NCBI GenBank assembly: GCA_002633005.1
Contig: NMRA01000004.1
Span: 2,025,935 to 2,089,934, forward strand
Length of the DNA stretch: 64,000 nucleotides
Direction of reading: 5' to 3'
From: Phoronis australis
Lineage: Eukaryota > Phoronida > Phoronidae
In this document: positions 59,997-64,000 of the stretch, piece after piece
Position numbering within the stretch: position 1 is the stretch's first letter
Layout: each line of letters begins with the position of its first letter
Program-made: the position numbers and the translations under genes
Notes under the pieces: generated by a model
Database searches by the model: none
The model's input: the letters and a program-made list of their open reading frames with translations, nothing else
What the model was told of the DNA's origin: nothing

Positions 59997-61124
59997 GTTT
60001 GCAGAAATCTTTAGACTTTTGTTCATTAAGTCACGTGATGTGGCCCGCAGGTGACGTGCAGACCTGATTAAATGTTTGTGATCTGTATTTCTACACCGGT
60101 TCAAGATTTACATTGTCATATCATACTTTACGTAATACTTGTTCCATACAAATTAATGACATCTCCATTAACCTGCTCGCTTATTAGAAAACAGCAAAAC
60201 TCTTCGAAACTGGTCTTATAAAATCCGATTTTACTAACCAAACGACTACTATAGGGATACGCGTAGCGTAGTATTGCTACTCTGCGTAAAATGAATTTTT
60301 CTACGCTTAGAATAAACTATTATGCGCGTTGAATGAGCGCTTTCTACCTAGCTCCTTCGATGGAAATTTCATCCATTTGCGTTCGATGTTATCATATACA
60401 CTGTACATCATAACGTCGTACGGAAAATGACAAGTTGTATCGATTGAAGTGCTTCTTACACTCCTAAAGGCTCTCATTTACATTTATAAAAAGTCCATGA
60501 ACTGAGTTATTAGCTAAACGCGCGGAAATTTAAGGATGCACTTTTCTGTTTAAATTTGGTAAACATGTATTGGAATCTCGATCCTTTTACCGGGCAACCG
60601 ATAGCCTTTAACACACAGAATAATCCGTTTTACTCGAATCACTTTGCGAACGCAACCTGTTTCTCTGTGACTTATTTCGCAACATTAATAAAATTAATTT
60701 GTAAAATGCCATTAACTAATGAAGTGAACAAAAGAAGAAAAAAGCTATCTTTTTCTCATCAAGCTTCTCTTCTTTCGATCCGACGACATAATCAATGCAG
60801 ATTGTCATGGAAATCGGTTTCATGTGCTTTAGGTCTGCTATTTAAATGTATACATTTTATTGTGAAACAATGAGCTCTCGTGTGCGATTTGCAGTCGAAT
60901 CAAAGGGGGCTATTATTGAAGTGCAAAAGCCTAAGTCCCAATGATTCAATTATGCACTGATCAAACAGGAAACTATGCAAATATCAATATCGGCCAATTA
61001 TTGAAATTATTGCCGTGAGTCAATATGCACACTTCCATCGAATATTTGATATCGTTTCGCATCATTAGCGACGTGACCACCACGATTACTGTTGCGATCA
61101 ATGACATCAGGAGTTTTAAGCGTG
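59997..61124. other. No gene seen
   Basis: AT-rich DNA. The 105-codon frame at 60556-60873 has no recognisable domain or splice sites. Confidence 0.3.
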
Positions 61125-61365
61125 AGCCTCGTTATCATCGTTATCGTTATCGTCATCGTATTCGCCATGAGGTTATTTAAAAACATTCAACTTATACATC
61201 TCACAGGAATTTTTTCATGTGACGCTGTATATGCAATGACGATGGAATGCCGACTGGTCACTTAATAAATATTGTTATGAAGAGGTGCACTGTATTGTTC
61301 ATCATCCAATTTACCGTTACCATGTTAATTGTCACCATCATCACCATCATCACTATAGCAATATG
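61125..61365. repeat. TCG/TCA and CAC/CAT triplet tracts
   Basis: TTATCGTTATCGTCATCG at about 61138-61158 and CACCATCATCACCATCATCAC at about 61335-61355 are short worn triplet repeats. Confidence 0.7.
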
Positions 61366-61689
61366 CACCCTGGACCAAAGAGATAATATAACTAGAGTGG
61401 ACATCACGTGGTTTTCGTTGAGCGGAGTGGTTCGCCATCGTGCTGATGAACCGTGTTCATGGAGAAGCGTGTGTACTGTGTAGTATCTAGGAACTAATAT
61501 TGGTAACAACACGGGATTTCAAGTAAAAACTCATACCTTTAATGTCAGGATCACCAAGTGCAAACTAGGATTTTTAGAAAAGCATCCAAGAAAATCATTG
61601 GATTCTTGTGCACAGAATTAAAGGGTCTTAACACTTATCTTTATTTATAGCATAAAACAGACCCTATTGAAAGTGTCCGAGCCAGACCA

Positions 61690-61829
61690 TTGTTTTCCCG
61701 TTTTTTTTAGTCCTCCGTGTGTTTTACAGTGAAAGATCTACGTTCTCAGAAATTCGAGCCCCTATATTTTTGGATGCCCGACATAAAGTGTTGCCTCCCT
61801 TATCAGCGATATCCTAGGTCCGCCACTGT
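61690..61829 (+). mobile_element. Decayed repeat fragment with family 2 / SINE-like tail
   Basis: TTTTTTTTAGTCCTCCGTGT and AAATTCGAGCCCCTATATTT match the family 2 interior. The end, AAGTGTTGCCTCCCTTATCA then CCTAGGTCCGCCACTG, matches the tails at 39640 and 59050. The mix mirrors the composites at 46278 and 54668. Confidence 0.55.
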
Positions 61830-64000
61830 AATACAAGATAGTGAAAGAAAAGTTATGAGCGGAGCACTGAAGAAATTTTCCTTGAGACAACTCAGCACCC
61901 CTTACATGCGTTTTATTTTTTGACAAAAAACGTCTGCATATTGATGTAATTATTATTCCTTCGTATAACCTGAAATAGACAATTGCAATCACCTTTCGAG
62001 AACGGGTCTGTGCAAATGCATGTTTCGGACCTCCGGCTTCGGCCGTCCAAGCAGATGTGTTCACCGGCACACGCGGCTAACCGATGTATATGTGCTTGTC
62101 TTACCAACCAGTACAGGTTGGTTTTGGTGTCACGTGTGCATTCTTCTTTTTTCCTTGAAATACTTAATGTTACTCTATCCTTTGCAAAATTTTGCTCCCA
62201 GCTTTTATTCAAATTTGGCCTGTGCCCTCAATTCTGAATATGCACATGTACATGTACACAAACATGTGCAGTTCCATTGGTCAATTATTGCATACAATGA
62301 CACGACTTCACATGCACGCATACTGTTGTTTGTATGCTCATCGATTTCCATGGGTTCCTATTAATTTTTTTACTTAGTGTTCAAGTGTTTCACACGAACG
62401 CATGCCTCAAATCTTTTTCTTAGAATAAATCATGTGGCGTCGGGTCAAGGAATTTTTAGGACGGTACAAAAAACTTGGGGAATACAGTGATGTAATGGCG
62501 CGCCGGAGGAGCGGCCCCCTTCACAGCTGATCGTCTTATCGGTTTATAAACAACAGAAGAATAGGTACTATAAAATTATAACAACGAAAAAGTTTAATCA
62601 TGTTGCTGTAAAATATCATTTTCCAAAACTTTATACATTTCAGTGATTGTCTTTTCGACTGAGCCGGCAAAACCTCCCAGGCCCTAGCAGCACTTCGTGA
62701 GAAATTCAGCCAAAGTGATTAGGAATTTTGTCTTTGCAATGGCTTATATGACTGTTTAAGAAATGCAAAGGCCACAAATTTACATTGCTTTATGTTACCA
62801 ATATTTAACACCTCGTTAGTATTTAAAATTTTAAATTCTATTCTGAAATTCCCCGGCTTCTATAACGCCACCGTGCTTTTGTTTACGTGGCGTTCATCAC
62901 CAGTATGGCAGACCGTGTGTCACTGTCTGGCTTGCGAGTACAGTTGTGTGTCTTTTATGTATATAGCCCATGCCCTGGACCGTGTTAAGCAATAGAGAGG
63001 CCAGGACACACAAAAGTTATTGGGCTCGTAACCTCTATGACATACTCCTCGAGCTATGATTCTAGACTTTGGTACATTCTTGAATTTGTTTGCTAGGGTG
63101 CATTCTTTTGATTATAAAATCTTGCTGTTTGTCGAAAACCGAACAAGGATTGCGTTCAAGATAACCGTCAATAATGGATTTTGAAATTTGAAAAACGTCT
63201 TCGCCAGTAATATTGCTTCTCATCGACGCCAAATTGTTCTCGTTGACATCAGCAATCCTTGACAAAGCAGCATGTGACGTTTGGCACTGCATTCGGATAA
63301 CTCGAGTTGCACCTCCCCTGGCAGCCCAGCATATTTCGAACAAGCTTGATGGGGTTTATCATAATTTCGAAACATGCGTTGCCGTTTGTGGGTTGATAGC
63401 GATCATAATTTATAGAAAGTCTGATTGATTGCAAAAAGTCTGTTGCTGCAATACAAGAACTAGAAACGGTAGTGTAGCACAATTGGAGGCCCCACTCCGC
63501 CATATTGCCATTCTCCGAAATGGTTAGCGGTCGAAAATCTAACGCATCTAAGCGGCAAATAAACAATACTAACCGAGTCCGAACCATGTAGACACCGATA
63601 AAATCAAACTTTAATGACGTTCTACGTGCAATATAACAACTGTGTGATTGAAAATGGGTAAAACACATATGTTCACATTCACTTATAATCAAATGAGAAT
63701 AAAAATGTGTGTTTCAGTCAACATTATAGTGTAACAATTTAGCATTCATTCTCTAGAAACTCTTTTCAAAAACTGATCCTTGTTTGAGTTTTTAGTAAAG
63801 CAAGTCACGGTTTCTATGATTACATTTGATACATGTACCTGCAGGGACTACATAGTTTTAGTGATTTCTCATCATGGTGCTTCAGGGGCACTGTCCTCGG
63901 GTACCAGCGGAAGGGGACACATTTGGACCAAAACAAGTAAAAACTAGGCGGGTGCCAGATTGGTGTTGACCCCCTCTCAGGAGGGTGCTCGGGAAAAGTG
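61830..64000. other. No gene called
   Basis: AT-rich DNA with two overlapping minus-strand frames at 63062-63692. One (93 codons) contains ITGEDVFQISKSIIDGYLER, which looks protein-like, but no splice pair or known family supports it. CCGCCATATTGCC at about 63499 is a weak inverse YY1-like site. Confidence 0.25.

Overview
This is 64 kb of AT-rich nuclear DNA from a eukaryote, most likely a marine invertebrate animal. The reasons are: no long or closely packed open reading frames; strong GT/AG splice signals around short reading frames; many short non-autonomous DNA transposons; tRNA-derived SINE-like heads; a (GT)178 microsatellite; and frequent use of the palindromic word TACATGTA. I cannot name the species from sequence alone. 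There is no sign of a bacterial, phage, plasmid or CRISPR locus, and no complete gene that I recognise.

Genes. The one family I can name is a broken THAP zinc-finger domain (30777-31033, +). Other coding signal comes from isolated exon-like segments with splice sites. The best is a 180-bp exon at 57339-57518 (+). A possible three-exon small gene lies at 13628-13697, 18428-18506 and 20318-20375 (+), with compatible splice phases. Weaker candidates are at 1-211, 9096-9285, 30651-30723, 38503-38724 and 51813-51859 on the plus strand, and at 5154-5232, 7258-7349, 34854-34955 and 36816-37029 on the minus strand. Most of the window would then be intron and intergenic DNA. How these exons belong together cannot be settled without transcripts.

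Repeats. Three families of short terminal-inverted-repeat elements recur, mostly with 5-bp target duplications: family 1 (CAGKGGCGGAT... ends), family 2 (CATGCGCGCACCCAG... ends) and family 3 (CATGGGCGGCG... ends, made of back-to-back palindromic monomers). Two copies (46278-46593 and 54668-54967) are family 1 elements carrying a family 2 element, apparently amplified as a composite. There is also a 247-bp element at 14258-14504, an inverted-repeat cluster at 49684-51511, and several diverged duplicated segments. Two degenerate tandem arrays carry recurring regulatory-like motifs: RFX/X-box-like at 21585-22322 and CTCF-like at 55960-56960.

Assembly. There is an 848-base gap (35968-36815) and four single Ns (5774, 8998, 39056, 41568). 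Two of the Ns sit exactly at the junctions of near-identical tandem copies (5252-6295 and 40327-42827), which suggests unmerged overlapping contig ends or alleles rather than real duplications. A third N abuts a 30-bp hairpin arm.
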